Positions 29,084 through 39,880 are shown, counted from the first letter of the stretch. The stretch is 64,000 bases of DNA from Pseudobacillus wudalianchiensis (GCF_001685015.1 NZ_MAYT01000028.1:62001-126000), one strand, 5' to 3'. The notes: a model not told the origin generated them from the letters alone. Program-made: numbers and translations.

Positions 29084-31681
29084 CTATTTCTTTAGCTTTT
29101 TCTGCAGTGTATAAAGAGCATTCATGGCATCAAGCGGTGTCATTTCGAGTAAATCATAGGACTTTAATTCTTCGATTATCTTTTTCTCTTTATGATCTGG
29201 CTGTTGCGCAGAAACGGCGACAGGCTCGCTAAAGAAAGACAGCTGCCCACTTGACTCGGCAATCTTATTTGATGGTTTCTTTTCCTGCTTTAGTAAATCT
29301 GGCTGTTCCTTCTGTTCTAGTTCCGCTAAAATCTCATTCGCCCGATCAATTAATTCGCGAGGAAGCTCGGCTAGCTGCGCCACATGAATCCCATAGCTCT
29401 TATCAGCTGCCCCTTCTTTAATCTTATGAAGAAAGACAACGCGGCCATTTTGTTCCACAGCACTGACATGTACATTCTTTAATTGTGAAAGTGATTCTTC
29501 TAAAACCGTTAATTCATGATAATGAGTAGAAAAAAGCGTCTTCGCTTGAATATGCTCATGGATATATTCAATGATCGCTTGTGCCAGTGCCATGCCATCA
29601 TAGGTGGATGTCCCTCGCCCAATTTCATCAAAGAGAATTAAAGACTGGTTAGTTGCGTGGGTAATAGCATTTTTAGCCTCCAGCATTTCTACCATAAACG
29701 TACTTTGGCCGGAGATCAGGTCATCCGCTGCTCCAATTCTCGTAAACACTTGATCAAAAATAGGCAGTCTCGCCTCTCCTGCCGGAACAAAACAGCCGAT
29801 TTGAGCCATGATCGCGGTTAAAGCGACTTGTCTCATATAGGTGCTTTTCCCTGACATATTTGGACCTGTCACGAGCAGCATTTCCCGCTCGCTGTTCATA
29901 AAGCAGTCATTTGGAACGTATTCCTGGGAGTCCATCACTTTTTCAACCACTGGGTGGCGCCCTTCTTTAATGACAAGCTCCCGGCTGTCCGTTAGCTCTG
30001 GTCTGATGTATTGTCGTTTCTCGCTTACCTCAGCAAAGCACTGCAGCACGTCTAATTCACTGACAAGCCGGGAAAGCTCCTGCAATTCAGGGATAAAGGC
30101 TTTCACTTGTTCCCGAATTTCAATAAACAGCTCATATTCTAACTCAATGATTTTTTCGGTTGCTTGTAAAATAAGTGTTTCTTTCTCTTTTAACTCCGGT
30201 GTAATGAAACGCTCACAATTGGCTAACGTTTGCTTGCGTTCATACCGGCTGCCCTGAAGCAGATGAAGATTAGCTTTTGTAATCTCGATATAGTAGCCAA
30301 AAATACGGTTATAGCCGATTTTTAATGACTTAATGCCTGTCCTCTCTCTCTCTTGTTGCTGCAAATTGGCAATCCAGTCTTTTCCGTTGCGGCTTGCATC
30401 CTTGTATTCATCAAGCTCCGCATGGAAGCCATCTCTGATCATTCCCCCCTCCTTTACAGACAGAGGCGGATTGTCAACGAAAGCTTGCTCTAACAGATCT
30501 GTTAATTCTTCACACGGATTCATTTTGTTGGAGAGTGCTTGAATTTCATCATTGTCAATCCGAAGCAGCAGGTCTTTGAGCGCTGGAATTTGCTGCAAAG
30601 ATTTCTTTAACTGAATCAAGTCACGGCTATTTACATTGCCAAAAGCGACCCGCCCTGCGAGCCTTTCAAGATCGTATACCTCTTTCAGCATTTCCCGAAT
30701 TTCCTGGCGTTCAAAGAAAGCGTGGAGCAGCTTCTCTACCATTGACAAGCGCTCGTTAATTTGCCGCTGATTAATAAGCGGTCGATCAATCCATTGCTTC
30801 AGCATGCGGCCGCCCATCGCCGTCATTGTTTCATCAAGCAGCCAAAGCAGAGAACCTTTCTTGTTTTTAGAACGAATCGTTTCTGTTAACTCAAGATTGC
30901 GCTTAGAGTAAAAATCAATTTTCATAAATTGATGAACTTCATAGACCTCAACAGGCTGTAAATGTGTAAGGCTCCGCTTTTGTGTACGATGCAAGTAATG
31001 AAAAAGCAGGTTCGTCGCTTGTCTCATTGCAGGAGCCGAAACTTCTTTTATTAAAGAAGCAAATCCGTCTTCTTCTGGCAACGGATCTTGATGGGAAAGA
31101 GTGACACTCAGCCGCTCTTTTAATACTTTTTTTACTTCCTCCTCTAAGTCCGGTGCAATCACTACTTCCTTTGCCCGTAGAGTAGACAACTCGTTCAGCA
31201 CTTCCTCTACTGCCGTTAATGCGGTCGTCCGGCTTTCACCAGTAGATAAGTCACAAAAAGCGAGGCTGTATGTATCGTCATTTTCGCAGAAGAGAGCGGC
31301 AATATAATTATTTTCTTTATCGTGAAGGCCCTTGCCTTCCATAACAGTTCCAGGGGTGATAAGCTGAACGACTTCACGTTTTACTACTCCCTTTGCCTGC
31401 TTTGGATCCTCAGTTTGTTCACAAATCGCTACTTTATACCCAAGTTCAATTAATTGTTCGATATAAGCTGCAGCTGAATGATAAGGCACCCCGCACATCG
31501 GTATGCGTTCAGATGACCCTCCATCCCTGCTCGTTAACGTAATCTCCAGCAGCTGGCTCGCTTTTGTTGCATCCTCGAAAAACATTTCATAAAAATCACC
31601 TAACCGAAAAAACAAAAAGGCATCCTCATATTGTGCCTTTATCGCTAAATATTGCCGGATCATCGGCGTATATTGTTCCAT
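29084..31681 (-). CDS. mutS: DNA mismatch recognition protein MutS
   Basis: Recognises base mismatches and small loops. The 865-residue protein has the mismatch-wedging F-Y-E motif at residues 30-32 (LGDFYEMFF), Walker [15 protein letters not shown] near residue 610, Walker [18 protein letters not shown], and helix-turn-helix and clamp-interaction regions at the C-terminus. The size is close to Bacillus MutS (858). It begins the mutSL operon and is separated from cotE by a terminator. Confidence 0.98.
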   Translation of the reverse strand: MEQYTPMIRQYLAIKAQYEDAFLFFRLGDFYEMFFEDATKASQLLEITLTSRDGGSSERIPMCGVPYHSAAAYIEQLIELGYKVAICEQTEDPKQAKGVVKREVVQLITPGTVMEGKGLHDKENNYIAALFCENDDTYSLAFCDLSTGESRTTALTAVEEVLNELSTLRAKEVVIAPDLEEEVKKVLKERLSVTLSHQDPLPEEDGFASLIKEVSAPAMRQATNLLFHYLHRTQKRSLTHLQPVEVYEVHQFMKIDFYSKRNLELTETIRSKNKKGSLLWLLDETMTAMGGRMLKQWIDRPLINQRQINERLSMVEKLLHAFFERQEIREMLKEVYDLERLAGRVAFGNVNSRDLIQLKKSLQQIPALKDLLLRIDNDEIQALSNKMNPCEELTDLLEQAFVDNPPLSVKEGGMIRDGFHAELDEYKDASRNGKDWIANLQQQERERTGIKSLKIGYNRIFGYYIEITKANLHLLQGSRYERKQTLANCERFITPELKEKETLILQATEKIIELEYELFIEIREQVKAFIPELQELSRLVSELDVLQCFAEVSEKRQYIRPELTDSRELVIKEGRHPVVEKVMDSQEYVPNDCFMNSEREMLLVTGPNMSGKSTYMRQVALTAIMAQIGCFVPAGEARLPIFDQVFTRIGAADDLISGQSTFMVEMLEAKNAITHATNQSLILFDEIGRGTSTYDGMALAQAIIEYIHEHIQAKTLFSTHYHELTVLEESLSQLKNVHVSAVEQNGRVVFLHKIKEGAADKSYGIHVAQLAELPRELIDRANEILAELEQKEQPDLLKQEKKPSNKIAESSGQLSFFSEPVAVSAQQPDHKEKKIIEELKSYDLLEMTPLDAMNALYTLQKKLKK

Positions 31682-31767
31682 ATATGTCCAATCCCTTTCA
31701 AGAAAGCCTATCTATTTTCAACTTTATATTATATCATATTTTTGCTGCTTCTGCCTTCAGCCAGTCA

Positions 31768-31805
31768 ATAGAAAAGGTGCAGGCCCCATACGGAGTCTGC
31801 ACCTT
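31768..31805 (-). terminator. Terminator after cotE
   Basis: AAGGTGCAG (31774-31782) pairs with CTGCACCTT (31797-31805). On the minus strand TTTTCTATT follows. It separates cotE from mutS. Confidence 0.8.
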
Positions 31806-31808
31806 CTA

Positions 31809-32348
31809 TTAATCCTCTTTTTTATGATCGATAAAATCTGTATCCAATTCTTCATAGTCTTCGTCTTCAACTTCGTGGCTCCAATCATCCTCTTCACAGC
31901 CATACGGGTGAACCGCTACACAAATTTTCGTTTCTCCGACCACCTCAACGATGAATTCGCGCTCAGCCTGGACGATGATTTTATTGTCATTTGGTGAACA
32001 AACTGCTTCACAGCAATTAGGCTGCTGCAACACCCGCGCCAACACTTCATTATCATCAAAACAATCTTCATCACGGTATTTCAACTTAATAACATCCTTG
32101 TAGCTTACCTTCTCCGTTACAACCGACGTTTTCGTATTGTCATGATGTGAATACCAGACGTTAATTTCGTATGTGCCGTGAATCTCCACTTTTTTCCCCA
32201 TCTTTTTTGCTTTATACTCATGGTTAATAATCCAGCAGCCTAAAATGCTCGATGGGTGATGTGGCGGACAAATGGTGTGGTGCGTCTGAGTAAACTTTCG
32301 GCCCTTTGCAACGACCGATTTTGTAATAATCTCTCTATATTCTGCCAT
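31809..32348 (-). CDS. cotE: Outer spore coat morphogenetic protein CotE
   Basis: Assembles the outer spore coat in the mother cell. The 179-residue protein has the characteristic N-terminus [20 protein letters not shown], a Cys/His-rich middle ([18 protein letters not shown]), and the acidic C-terminal tail ([21 protein letters not shown]) known from the family. The length matches Bacillus CotE (181). It lies between ricA and mutS, its conserved position. Confidence 0.97.
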   Translation of the reverse strand: MAEYREIITKSVVAKGRKFTQTHHTICPPHHPSSILGCWIINHEYKAKKMGKKVEIHGTYEINVWYSHHDNTKTSVVTEKVSYKDVIKLKYRDEDCFDDNEVLARVLQQPNCCEAVCSPNDNKIIVQAEREFIVEVVGETKICVAVHPYGCEEDDWSHEVEDEDYEELDTDFIDHKKED

Positions 32349-32530
32349 TCGAGCGTCCCTCCTCGCTTGTTCTCTATCTATACATATGCACTAAGCCCAA
32401 GACATGTGCCTAGAACATGCAAAATTAACAAAACGAGATTTAAAATGAAGACCTTTTTATAACAGAATAAGCAGGCAGCTATTAGGAAATAAGCCGACTA
32501 TCTGATGGGTTTAAATGAATGATCTTAAGC

Positions 32531-32563
32531 AAAAAAAGGCACCCGCCGAAATGGCTGGTGCCT
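32531..32563 (-). terminator. Terminator after ricA
   Basis: AGGCACC (32537-32543) and GGTGCCT (32557-32563), with an extra inner GCC/GGC pairing, form a stem followed on the minus strand by T7. Confidence 0.85.
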
Positions 32564-32576
32564 GTCCATTATTAAA

Positions 32577-33008
32577 TTAACTGCAGCTTCCTGGTGTGCT
32601 GTTTTTAACTTGGGCTCCTGTTTCGCCACGAAGCAAATCGCCGCCCGTTGATTCAATAATTTGATCCGTTACTGTGTTGGAGATCGCAGACGTAACGATT
32701 TGTAAAATATCGTTCACTTCTACTTGCGATTCCTTAAATTGCTGTACGACAGGGATTTCGTCTAATTCCTGCTCAATTTTCAGCATTTTTTCTTCTACCA
32801 TTTTCAAGGCTTCTGTTTTACCATAATGCTGAAAATTGACTGCTTGCTTTTGCAGGCTTTTTAAGCTGGCAATTTTTTCACGAACTTTTTGGTTCTCATG
32901 AATTTTTGCTTCTGCTTCTTTGAAAAATGCCACTTCATCTGTTTCTGCAATCATCTTAGCCAGCTCTACTGCTTGCGTCAAAATATCGTCTTTTGTATAC
33001 TTCGCCAT
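32577..33008 (-). CDS. ricA: RicA, YlbF/YmcA-family regulatory protein
   Basis: A member of the RicA-RicF-RicT complex that affects RNase Y-dependent mRNA maturation, and through it biofilm formation, competence and sporulation in Bacillus. The 143-residue protein is helical (DILTQAVELAKMIAETDEVAFFKEAE and KMVEEKMLKIEQELDEIP). The single cysteine is in the extreme C-terminus (STPGSCS), a region tied to iron-sulfur cluster binding by the complex. It follows miaB by 1 bp, so co-transcription is likely. Confidence 0.93.
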   Translation of the reverse strand: MAKYTKDDILTQAVELAKMIAETDEVAFFKEAEAKIHENQKVREKIASLKSLQKQAVNFQHYGKTEALKMVEEKMLKIEQELDEIPVVQQFKESQVEVNDILQIVTSAISNTVTDQIIESTGGDLLRGETGAQVKNSTPGSCS

Positions 33009-33009
33009 T

Positions 33010-34554
33010 TTACTCCACCTCAGCCAACTGATGCGTTTCTACCATTTCTCCATTTAAGGACCAGGTTTTTGCATCTGTAATTTTCACATTTACAATTTTA
33101 CCAATTGCTGTTTTTGGACCTTTAAAATTCACCAGTTTATTTTTATTTGTATATCCAGCTAAAATATCAGGATTGTTCTTACTTTCGCCTTCAACGAGTA
33201 CAGGCACAATTTGTCCTTCATACTTCTTCAGCGCTTCGGCTGACATCTCATTTACTACTGCATTCAAACGCTGCAGCCGCTCTTTTTTCACTTCCATTGG
33301 TACATTGTCTTTCATTTTTGCGGCCGGTGTACCTTCACGCGGAGAATAAATAAACGTATAAGCTGATTCGAAACCAACTTCACGGTACAGCGAAATCGTT
33401 TCCTCAAATTGCTCCTCTGTTTCGTTCGGGTAACCGACAATAATATCCGTTGTTAAGGCCACATCTGGAATGGCTGCTTTAATTTTACGAACAAGTTCAA
33501 GGAATTGTTCGCGAGTATACTTACGTGCCATAATTTTTAATACATCTGTAGAACCTGACTGTACTGGCAGGTGAATATGGTCCATTAAGTTGCCTTTTTT
33601 CGCTAATACTTCAATGAGGTGATCATCAAAGTCACGCGGATGGCTCGTTGTAAAACGTATGCGTGGAATGTCAATCTTTCTAATCTCATCCATTAAATCG
33701 CCAAGACCATATGTTATATCTTCGAAGTCTTTTCCATAGGCATTTACGTTTTGCCCAAGCAATGTGATTTCCTGGTAGCCTTGTGCCGCTAAATGACGCA
33801 CTTCTTGAATAATGTCTTCTGGACGGCGGCTCCGTTCTTTTCCGCGTGTGTAAGGGACAATACAATACGTACAGAATTTATCGCATCCATACATAATATT
33901 AACCCATGCTTTAATATTTCCACGGCGTACTTTTGGAAGATTCTCTACTACGTCGCCTTCTTTTGACCACACTTCAACGACCATCTCTTTAGACATATAA
34001 GCGTCATTTAAAATCTGGGGAAGCCGGTGAATATTATGTGTACCAAAGATCATATCAACATGGGTATATGTTTTTAAAATTTTATTAACAACCGACTCTT
34101 CCTGAGACATACATCCACACACACCTAGAAGTAAATCAGGGCGTTGCTGTTTTAAATGTTTTAGGTGGCCAAGCTCACCAAACACCTTGTTTTCAGCATT
34201 TTCACGAATCGCACAAGTGTTAAGCAGAATAACGTTCGCATCTTCTACCGTATCCGTTGCTTCATAGCCAAGGGCCATAAAAATACCAGCCATTACCTCG
34301 GTGTCATGCTCATTCATTTGGCAGCCATACGTACGGATGTAAAACTTTTTCCCCGTACCCATGCCGCGAAGCTGCTCATCAATTTTAAAGTCATTATGGT
34401 AATTAACTTCCTCTTTCCCCCGCTTTTTCGCTTCTTTTAGAGAGGGTGGAAGAAATACTGTTTCAAAATATTTGCTGTAATCCTTTTCGGATTTTTTGTC
34501 CGTTGGATTAGTCTCTTTTACTTGTTGTCCCTGCAGACGCTGCTCTTCATTCAT
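33010..34554 (-). CDS. miaB: tRNA-2-methylthio-N6-dimethylallyladenosine synthase MiaB
   Basis: A radical-SAM methylthiotransferase of 514 residues that adds the methylthio group to i6A37. The N-terminal domain carries the three cluster cysteines in [21 protein letters not shown] and GVCGCMSQE; the radical-SAM CxxxCxxC is in [21 protein letters not shown]; the C-terminal TRAM domain ends the protein. It works after MiaA, also in this window. Confidence 0.98.
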   Translation of the reverse strand: MNEEQRLQGQQVKETNPTDKKSEKDYSKYFETVFLPPSLKEAKKRGKEEVNYHNDFKIDEQLRGMGTGKKFYIRTYGCQMNEHDTEVMAGIFMALGYEATDTVEDANVILLNTCAIRENAENKVFGELGHLKHLKQQRPDLLLGVCGCMSQEESVVNKILKTYTHVDMIFGTHNIHRLPQILNDAYMSKEMVVEVWSKEGDVVENLPKVRRGNIKAWVNIMYGCDKFCTYCIVPYTRGKERSRRPEDIIQEVRHLAAQGYQEITLLGQNVNAYGKDFEDITYGLGDLMDEIRKIDIPRIRFTTSHPRDFDDHLIEVLAKKGNLMDHIHLPVQSGSTDVLKIMARKYTREQFLELVRKIKAAIPDVALTTDIIVGYPNETEEQFEETISLYREVGFESAYTFIYSPREGTPAAKMKDNVPMEVKKERLQRLNAVVNEMSAEALKKYEGQIVPVLVEGESKNNPDILAGYTNKNKLVNFKGPKTAIGKIVNVKITDAKTWSLNGEMVETHQLAEVE

Positions 34555-34747
34555 CAGAAAAACTCCTTTCTTCTACTACTAATAAAAACGATGATAAAAA
34601 ATATTTTAAGTAAGAACGATCTTTTGTTAAGCGGTACACATTATTTTAGTATATAGCTTTCCATTTGATTAAACAATAGATGAATATCGACAATTTAACT
34701 AGATAAGAAGCGTTATAACGGACTTTCTTCTAAATCATCATAACGAA

Positions 34748-34769
34748 TAAAAAAACCCGCCATTGGCGG
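34748..34769 (-). terminator. Terminator after korB
   Basis: CCGCC-att-GGCGG (34757-34769) is flanked by A and T runs on both sides, so it works on the minus strand for korB. The interval 34555-34747 upstream of miaB holds only AT-rich sequence. Confidence 0.8.
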
Positions 34770-34778
34770 ATTTTTTTA

Positions 34779-35645
34779 TTATATAAATTCTTTTACTAAA
34801 TCGTTAAACATCTCATCGCCGAGCTGTAGATCTTGGCTGGCTAGCGGTTCATCTGCATAGCCATGTACTAATTCCTGATAAGAAGGTCTTTCCTTATCCT
34901 GATAAATGATGCCTGTTACAAGGCCATTGTGCTGCATGAGCGTATTCATCGCTAACTCACGATTAGAAGGATCATACTCTTCAATAGTTGAAAGCTTCGT
35001 TAAGTTTTCTTTAAACCAGTCATATGTGTTGATTTTATTATATGTTACACATGGACTGAATACGTTAATGATCGAGAAGCCTTTATGGTTAATGCCCGCT
35101 TCAATGATGGCGGTTAAATCTTTTAAATCCGTTGAAAAGCTTTGAGCTACAAAAGAAGCACCGCTCGTAAGCGCGAGCTCCATCGGAGAAACCGTTCCCT
35201 CAATCGCTCCTTTTGGAGTAGACTTTGTCACGAACCCTTGAGCAGAACGCGGAGACGTTTGCCCTTTGGTTAACCCATAAATTTGGTTATCCATAACGAT
35301 ATACGTAAGATCAATATTGCGGCGCATCGCATGGATCGTATGCCCCATACCGATCGCAAATCCGTCGCCATCTCCGCCGGAAGCAATGACAGTTAAGTCT
35401 TTGTTCGCCATTTTTACCCCTTGGGCAATGGGCAGGGAACGTCCGTGGATACCGTGAAGACCGTATGATTTAATGTATCCCGAAATACGCCCTGAGCAGC
35501 CAATCCCAGAAATGACGGCCAGTTGATCAGGTGTTAAGCCAATGTTAGCTGCTGCCCGCTGAATAGCGGCTTGTACGGAAAAGTCACCGCAGCCTGGGCA
35601 CCAGTTTGGTTTTACATCATTTCGAAAGTCTTTAAACGTTGCCAT
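34779..35645 (-). CDS. korB: 2-oxoacid:ferredoxin oxidoreductase, beta subunit
   Basis: Decarboxylates a 2-oxoacid with thiamine diphosphate and passes electrons to ferredoxin. The 288-residue subunit has the cluster cysteines C16 and C19 in NWCPGCGDFSV, a third in GIGCSGRISGY and a fourth in VFSPCVTYNK, and the TPP motif SGGDGDGFAIG followed by DNQIYGLTKGQTSPRS. The 2-oxoglutarate-type layout (two subunits, fused alpha chain) suggests KorAB. It overlaps korA by 14 bp. The pair is absent from Bacillus subtilis 168 but common in related genera. Confidence 0.93.
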   Translation of the reverse strand: MATFKDFRNDVKPNWCPGCGDFSVQAAIQRAAANIGLTPDQLAVISGIGCSGRISGYIKSYGLHGIHGRSLPIAQGVKMANKDLTVIASGGDGDGFAIGMGHTIHAMRRNIDLTYIVMDNQIYGLTKGQTSPRSAQGFVTKSTPKGAIEGTVSPMELALTSGASFVAQSFSTDLKDLTAIIEAGINHKGFSIINVFSPCVTYNKINTYDWFKENLTKLSTIEEYDPSNRELAMNTLMQHNGLVTGIIYQDKERPSYQELVHGYADEPLASQDLQLGDEMFNDLVKEFI

Positions 35646-37401
35646 TTATAACCGCTCCTTGTAATGGGAAAAGTTCTTTGCTGCCATCATAAATATGATG
35701 CGGCTGGAATGGGTTGCCGTCATATTTTAACAGGCTTTTTACTTTGTGAACGTGGCCCACATTCATTTTGATTATATTCGCCAATTGGCCAGTCGCATTG
35801 TTCTCTACGACAAGCACGTTTTTCGCCGACTCGATCAGCGGCAGGATTTCTTCTGTCGGAAACGGATGGATCAGTCTGATTTGAGCATGGTTCACTTTTA
35901 TGCCTTCTTGCTCCAATCGCTCCATCCCTTCTTCAATCGCCCCGCGAGTGGAATTAAATCCAATCAACAATAAATCGGCTTCTTCATGCTGAGCGTTTTT
36001 ATAAACTGGTGTGTTAAAACGAATTTGACCCAGTTTTCTCATCCGTTTGTTCATTTGCGCCTGGCGGTTGGCAGCGCCTTCAGACGGTCTGCCTGTCTCG
36101 TCGTGTTCTACGCCTGTTACGTGGTGAATACCATGTTTCATCCCTGGAATGACTCGAGGAGAAACGCCATCCTCTGTTACTTCATAACGCTTAAAGTAGC
36201 TTTTTGCATCAAGTTCCGGAAGTTCCTCCTGAACAAGCTTGCCACGGCGGATTTCTACTTGGCTGTAGTCAAGCGGCTCTACCGTCTGTTTTCCGAGAGA
36301 AAGCTGTAAATCAGATAAAAGAATAACCGGACATTGATATTCTTCCGCCAAATTGAAAGCTTCTACCGTATCGTAAAACGCTTCTTCTGCTGTGCTTGGC
36401 GCCATGACAATTTTCGGAATTTCTCCGTGAGTGCCATAAATCATGGCCATTAAATCGGATTGCTCCTGTTTCGTCGGTAAACCAGTAGATGGACCTCCAC
36501 GTTGAGTATCGACCACAACGAGCGGAGTCTCTGTCATCCCCGCAAGCCCAATGGCTTCCATCATTAAGGAAAGACCAGGACCGGCAGAAGCTGTAAAGGA
36601 GCGAATCCCGCCATAGTTAGCACCAATCGCCATCGTCGCTGCCGCAATTTCATCTTCTGTCTGAATAACAGTTCCCCCCACTTTCGGGAGCTTCTCAATT
36701 AAGTATTCCATGATTTCAGAAGCTGGCGTAATTGGATAAGCCGCCATTAAACGGACACCACCGGCTAGCGCGCCCAGTGCAATGGCATCGTTGCCGATCA
36801 TAAACATCCGCTGCTGGCCGTCAGCTGGTGCAAGCTGCATGATTCCCGCTTTGCCTCCGAGCTGCTCAAGCATATAATTATAGCCTTGCTGGATCGCTTC
36901 CATGTTCTTTTGAACAACGGCTTCTCCCTTGCGGCCAAAAATCTCTTCTACTACATTTGTAAACACTTGCACATCCAAGTTGATAACGGCACAGGTTGCT
37001 CCTACAGCGACCATATTTTTCATTAATGACGTACCAAGCTCAGCTGCCAATTCTGTAAATGGAACCACATACATTTCCGCTTTCGTCTGTTCCGGCTTTA
37101 CCGGATTAAACTTGGCATCAGCAATAATGATCCCTTGCTCATGAAGCTCTCCGTGGTTCACATCAATTGTTTCCTGGTCAAATGCCACTAAAATATCTAA
37201 ATCATCCGCCACTGCGCGGACAGGGGTTGTGCTGACACGAATTTTATTATTGGTATGGCCGCCTTTAATACGAGATGAAAAGTGGCGGTAACCATAAAGA
37301 AAGTACCCAAGACGGTTCAAAGCGGTAGAAAAGATTTCTCCTGTGCTTTCAATCCCTTCTCCCTGTTGTCCTCCGACTTTCCAGGAAAGCTGATTTATCA
37401 T
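35632..37401 (-). CDS. korA: 2-oxoacid:ferredoxin oxidoreductase, fused gamma-alpha subunit
   Basis: A 589-residue chain combining an N-terminal gamma domain (KVGGQQGEGIESTGEIF, residues about 1-180) with an alpha pyrophosphate-binding domain (NDAIALGALAGGVRLMAAYPITPASEIMEYL near residue 205) and a C-terminal domain for CoA binding (LLIGFNSTRGAIEEG). With KorB it forms the enzyme that makes succinyl-CoA or another acyl-CoA and reduced ferredoxin. The substrate, 2-oxoglutarate versus pyruvate or branched-chain oxoacid, cannot be fixed from motifs. Transcribed just upstream of korB. Confidence 0.93.
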   Translation of the reverse strand: MINQLSWKVGGQQGEGIESTGEIFSTALNRLGYFLYGYRHFSSRIKGGHTNNKIRVSTTPVRAVADDLDILVAFDQETIDVNHGELHEQGIIIADAKFNPVKPEQTKAEMYVVPFTELAAELGTSLMKNMVAVGATCAVINLDVQVFTNVVEEIFGRKGEAVVQKNMEAIQQGYNYMLEQLGGKAGIMQLAPADGQQRMFMIGNDAIALGALAGGVRLMAAYPITPASEIMEYLIEKLPKVGGTVIQTEDEIAAATMAIGANYGGIRSFTASAGPGLSLMMEAIGLAGMTETPLVVVDTQRGGPSTGLPTKQEQSDLMAMIYGTHGEIPKIVMAPSTAEEAFYDTVEAFNLAEEYQCPVILLSDLQLSLGKQTVEPLDYSQVEIRRGKLVQEELPELDAKSYFKRYEVTEDGVSPRVIPGMKHGIHHVTGVEHDETGRPSEGAANRQAQMNKRMRKLGQIRFNTPVYKNAQHEEADLLLIGFNSTRGAIEEGMERLEQEGIKVNHAQIRLIHPFPTEEILPLIESAKNVLVVENNATGQLANIIKMNVGHVHKVKSLLKYDGNPFQPHHIYDGSKELFPLQGAVINGNV

Positions 37402-37498
37402 AAAATATACAACTCCTTTAGTACATTCGGATCTTCAAGACTATTACTTTTTTAGTTTATCACTTTTATGGGGGAATCACTATAGTTAATCGTATCAA

Positions 37499-38416
37499 TT
37501 AGCTCGGAAATCTGCTTGCAAAATTCAACCAACAAAACTTTTCTACTTGTCTCTCCGAATAATACTTTTGCAGCAGCTCCCTCCAGCGCTCATAGGCCTC
37601 GTAACAGTCCAAGCCTTGAATCGTTTCATCAATGCCATCAAAGTCTGATCCAAAGCCGAGATGGTTTTCACCGCCGAGTTCACAAATATATTCTACATGC
37701 TTGATTACATCTTGAGCATGTACTTTCCCGTGGTCCTTTACAAAAAATGGAACAAACGATAAGCCAATGATGCTGTCCTTTTGGATGAGTGCTTTAATTT
37801 GATCGTTCTTCAAGTTGCGAGGATGCGGACAAAGACTGTAGCAATTCGAATGGCTAGCAATCGGATAATCCGCTTGTTCCATCACATCCCAAAACGCTTT
37901 TTCCGACAAGTGAGATACATCTGTCCAAGTCTTCCATTCATTCAGCATGTGAACAACCTCACCACCAAGCTCCGTGATCCCTCCCCCTCTGGCAGCCATC
38001 ACTCCATCCGCTAAAGCATTTGTATGGTTCCATGTTAAACCAACGGACCTTACACCAAGCCGATATAAAGTTTTTAATTTTAACGGGTCCTCTTCGATCG
38101 CTTCACCGCCTTCGAGGGTAAGCACTGCTCCGATTTCTCCTTCTTTTAGTTCGTCCAATTCTTTTTTTGATGTGATCACTTTCATATCGGGATAAGGACT
38201 GATTACCTTTTCGTAGAATAAATCAATTTGTTCTAAAGCCGACCTAAAGCGATCGTGCGGCTTCACTAACGGAGACAAGAAAATCGCAAAGCATTGAACT
38301 TTGGCTTTTGCTTGTTTGAGCCCTCTGTACGTCACATGCAGACGAGGATCATTAAAATCTTTTAATGGATCTTTTTGTAATTGGTACAATACATCACAAT
38401 GCGCATCAAAAATCAT
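37499..38416 (-). CDS. Membrane-dipeptidase family protein (peptidase M19)
   Basis: A zinc dipeptidase of the renal dipeptidase family with about 305 residues. Metal and substrate residues appear in FDAHCDVLYQL (HxD), VLTLEGGEAI (Glu), WTDVSHLSEKAFWDV, IASHSNCYSLCPHPRNLKNDQI and GFGSDFDGI. No signal peptide or membrane segment is visible, so it is probably cytoplasmic. ATG at 38416 is chosen because the 54 residues of a longer frame would run through the spoVS terminator. It is read between spoVS and korA on the same strand. Confidence 0.9.
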   Translation of the reverse strand: MIFDAHCDVLYQLQKDPLKDFNDPRLHVTYRGLKQAKAKVQCFAIFLSPLVKPHDRFRSALEQIDLFYEKVISPYPDMKVITSKKELDELKEGEIGAVLTLEGGEAIEEDPLKLKTLYRLGVRSVGLTWNHTNALADGVMAARGGGITELGGEVVHMLNEWKTWTDVSHLSEKAFWDVMEQADYPIASHSNCYSLCPHPRNLKNDQIKALIQKDSIIGLSFVPFFVKDHGKVHAQDVIKHVEYICELGGENHLGFGSDFDGIDETIQGLDCYEAYERWRELLQKYYSERQVEKFCWLNFASRFPS

Positions 38417-38466
38417 CTCTTTCACCCTTTCAGAACTGACTCTATCTACGTTTCTATTATAACTAT

Positions 38467-38545
38467 AAAAAGAAAAAACCCGCCTTAAGAAAGCGGAAAA
38501 GAAGAGCAATCCTTCTTCTCCTTTGCTATCAAAAGGCCGGGTTTT
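38467..38545 (-). terminator. Long composite terminator after spoVS
   Basis: An outer stem AAAACCCGGCC / GGCGGGTTTT (one bulge) encloses an inner hairpin GGAGAAGAAGG / CTCTTCTTTTCC. The outer stem runs into TTTTTTC on the minus strand. Such nested terminators are longer than average. Confidence 0.75.
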
Positions 38546-38561
38546 ATCCGTATTTATCATG

Positions 38562-38822
38562 TTATCGAGGTTCGACAATCAATTTGATTGCTGTTCGCTC
38601 TTCTCCTTCAATCATAATATCTGTAAAAGCCGGGATGCAAATTAAATCAACCCCGCTTGGAGCAACAAATCCTCGGGCAATGGCGACTGCCTTTACAGCT
38701 TGATTAAGCGCACCAGCTCCAATTGCCTGAATTTCAGCTGCCCCTCTTTCCCGAAGAACACCGGCAAGTGCACCAGCTACAGAATTAGGATTAGATTTTG
38801 CCGAAACTTTTAATATCTCCAT
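38562..38822 (-). CDS. spoVS: Stage V sporulation protein S
   Basis: A small DNA- or RNA-binding Alba-like protein of 86 residues needed for late sporulation; deletion in Bacillus alters engulfment-stage progress. It is nearly invariant across bacilli: MEILKVSAKSNPNSVAGALAG, AIGAGALNQAVKAVAIARG, and LICIPAFTDIMIEGEERTAIKLIVEPR (shown in parts). ATG at 38822 follows AAAGGGGG. It is downstream of ymdB and upstream of the dipeptidase gene. Confidence 0.98.
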   Translation of the reverse strand: MEILKVSAKSNPNSVAGALAGVLRERGAAEIQAIGAGALNQAVKAVAIARGFVAPSGVDLICIPAFTDIMIEGEERTAIKLIVEPR

Positions 38823-39042
38823 TTCTTGTCCCCCTTTTGTTAAACGATACCGAATGCTCATTTTGTGAACATAGTTGTTCGCTGTCCTTCCATTCCTACT
38901 ATATTCGAGGACAGGCTCCTGTATTACAGACTTCCGTGAAGAAAGCCTACGAACTTCATTCAGTAGCAACCCCAGCTAGAAGCAAAGCGGCTTGATGCAG
39001 CCTTTGCTTTCGATCGCTCGTCCAAAAAAGGGGACACATTCG

Positions 39043-39843
39043 TTACTCAGCAATAAATGGTGTATCTTCATTAATTAGCAGGCGGTCAATCGCTTTTGCT
39101 TTTCCTGTCTTTCTATCTACTTCGATTAAACAAGCACTCAACTGCGTTCTTCCGCTTTTCGGAACTTCAAACCGAACAGGAAGTCCAGTGGTGAATTTTT
39201 TCAAGACTGCTCCTCTTTCCATGCCAAGAATTCCGTCATAAGGCCCTGTCATACCCACATCAGATAAATAGGCGGTTCCATTTGGTAAAATACGATTATC
39301 AGCTGTTTGTACATGCGTATGTGTACCGACTACAGCCGTAACGTCTCCATCTAAAAACCAGCCGATTGCTTGCTTTTCACTTGTAGCTTCAGCATGGAAA
39401 TCGACGAAGATAATAGGGGTCCGTTCACGGGCTTTAGCAACTAGTTCTTTCGCTTTCTCAAAAGGACAATCAAGTGCAGGCATAAAGGTACGTCCCTGCA
39501 GATTAATCACGGCAGCTTCTACGCCGGCACGCTTAACAAATACTAAACCGCTCCCCGGAGTACCCTCAGGAAAATTAGCTGGACGGACGAGTGCGTTTGC
39601 GTCATCGATAAACTCAAAAATATCTTTATTATCCCAAGCATGGTTACCGAGAGTAACGACATCGGCTCCATCTACTAAAAATTGACGGTAAATCTTTTCT
39701 GTTATCCCCCGCCCCGAAGCCGCATTTTCTCCATTGACAAAGGTCCAGTCTGGTTGATATTTACGTTTCAGTCTCGGTAAATATTGGTTAATCATGTCGC
39801 GCCCCAGAGACCCGACAACGTCGCCTACAAATAAAATCTTCAT
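39043..39843 (-). CDS. ymdB: Metallophosphoesterase YmdB
   Basis: A calcineurin-like phosphodiesterase that hydrolyses 2',3'-cyclic nucleotides and influences biofilm and motility decisions in Bacillus. All metal ligands of the family are visible: D8, E39, N40, N67, H68, H150, H175 and H177 (GDVVGSLGRD, NGENAASGRGI, LGNHAWDNKDI, DFHAEATSEK, GTHTHVQT). It has 266 residues, the expected size, and follows rny by 62 bp. Confidence 0.96.
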   Translation of the reverse strand: MKILFVGDVVGSLGRDMINQYLPRLKRKYQPDWTFVNGENAASGRGITEKIYRQFLVDGADVVTLGNHAWDNKDIFEFIDDANALVRPANFPEGTPGSGLVFVKRAGVEAAVINLQGRTFMPALDCPFEKAKELVAKARERTPIIFVDFHAEATSEKQAIGWFLDGDVTAVVGTHTHVQTADNRILPNGTAYLSDVGMTGPYDGILGMERGAVLKKFTTGLPVRFEVPKSGRTQLSACLIEVDRKTGKAKAIDRLLINEDTPFIAE

Positions 39844-39880
39844 ATAAATTCCTTTCTTCGCCTTTATTCCCCCATAGGGA

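Noticed and set aside
29841-30257. A 138-codon antisense frame over mutS
   Set aside because: Shadow of a conserved coding region with no initiation signal.
38417-38578. A 54-codon N-terminal extension of the dipeptidase frame
   Set aside because: It would run through the spoVS terminator and overlaps no ribosome site; ATG 38416 fits the family N-terminus.
38823-38969. A 49-codon extension upstream of spoVS
   Set aside because: SpoVS is about 86 residues in all bacilli, and ATG 38822 has a strong ribosome site directly upstream.
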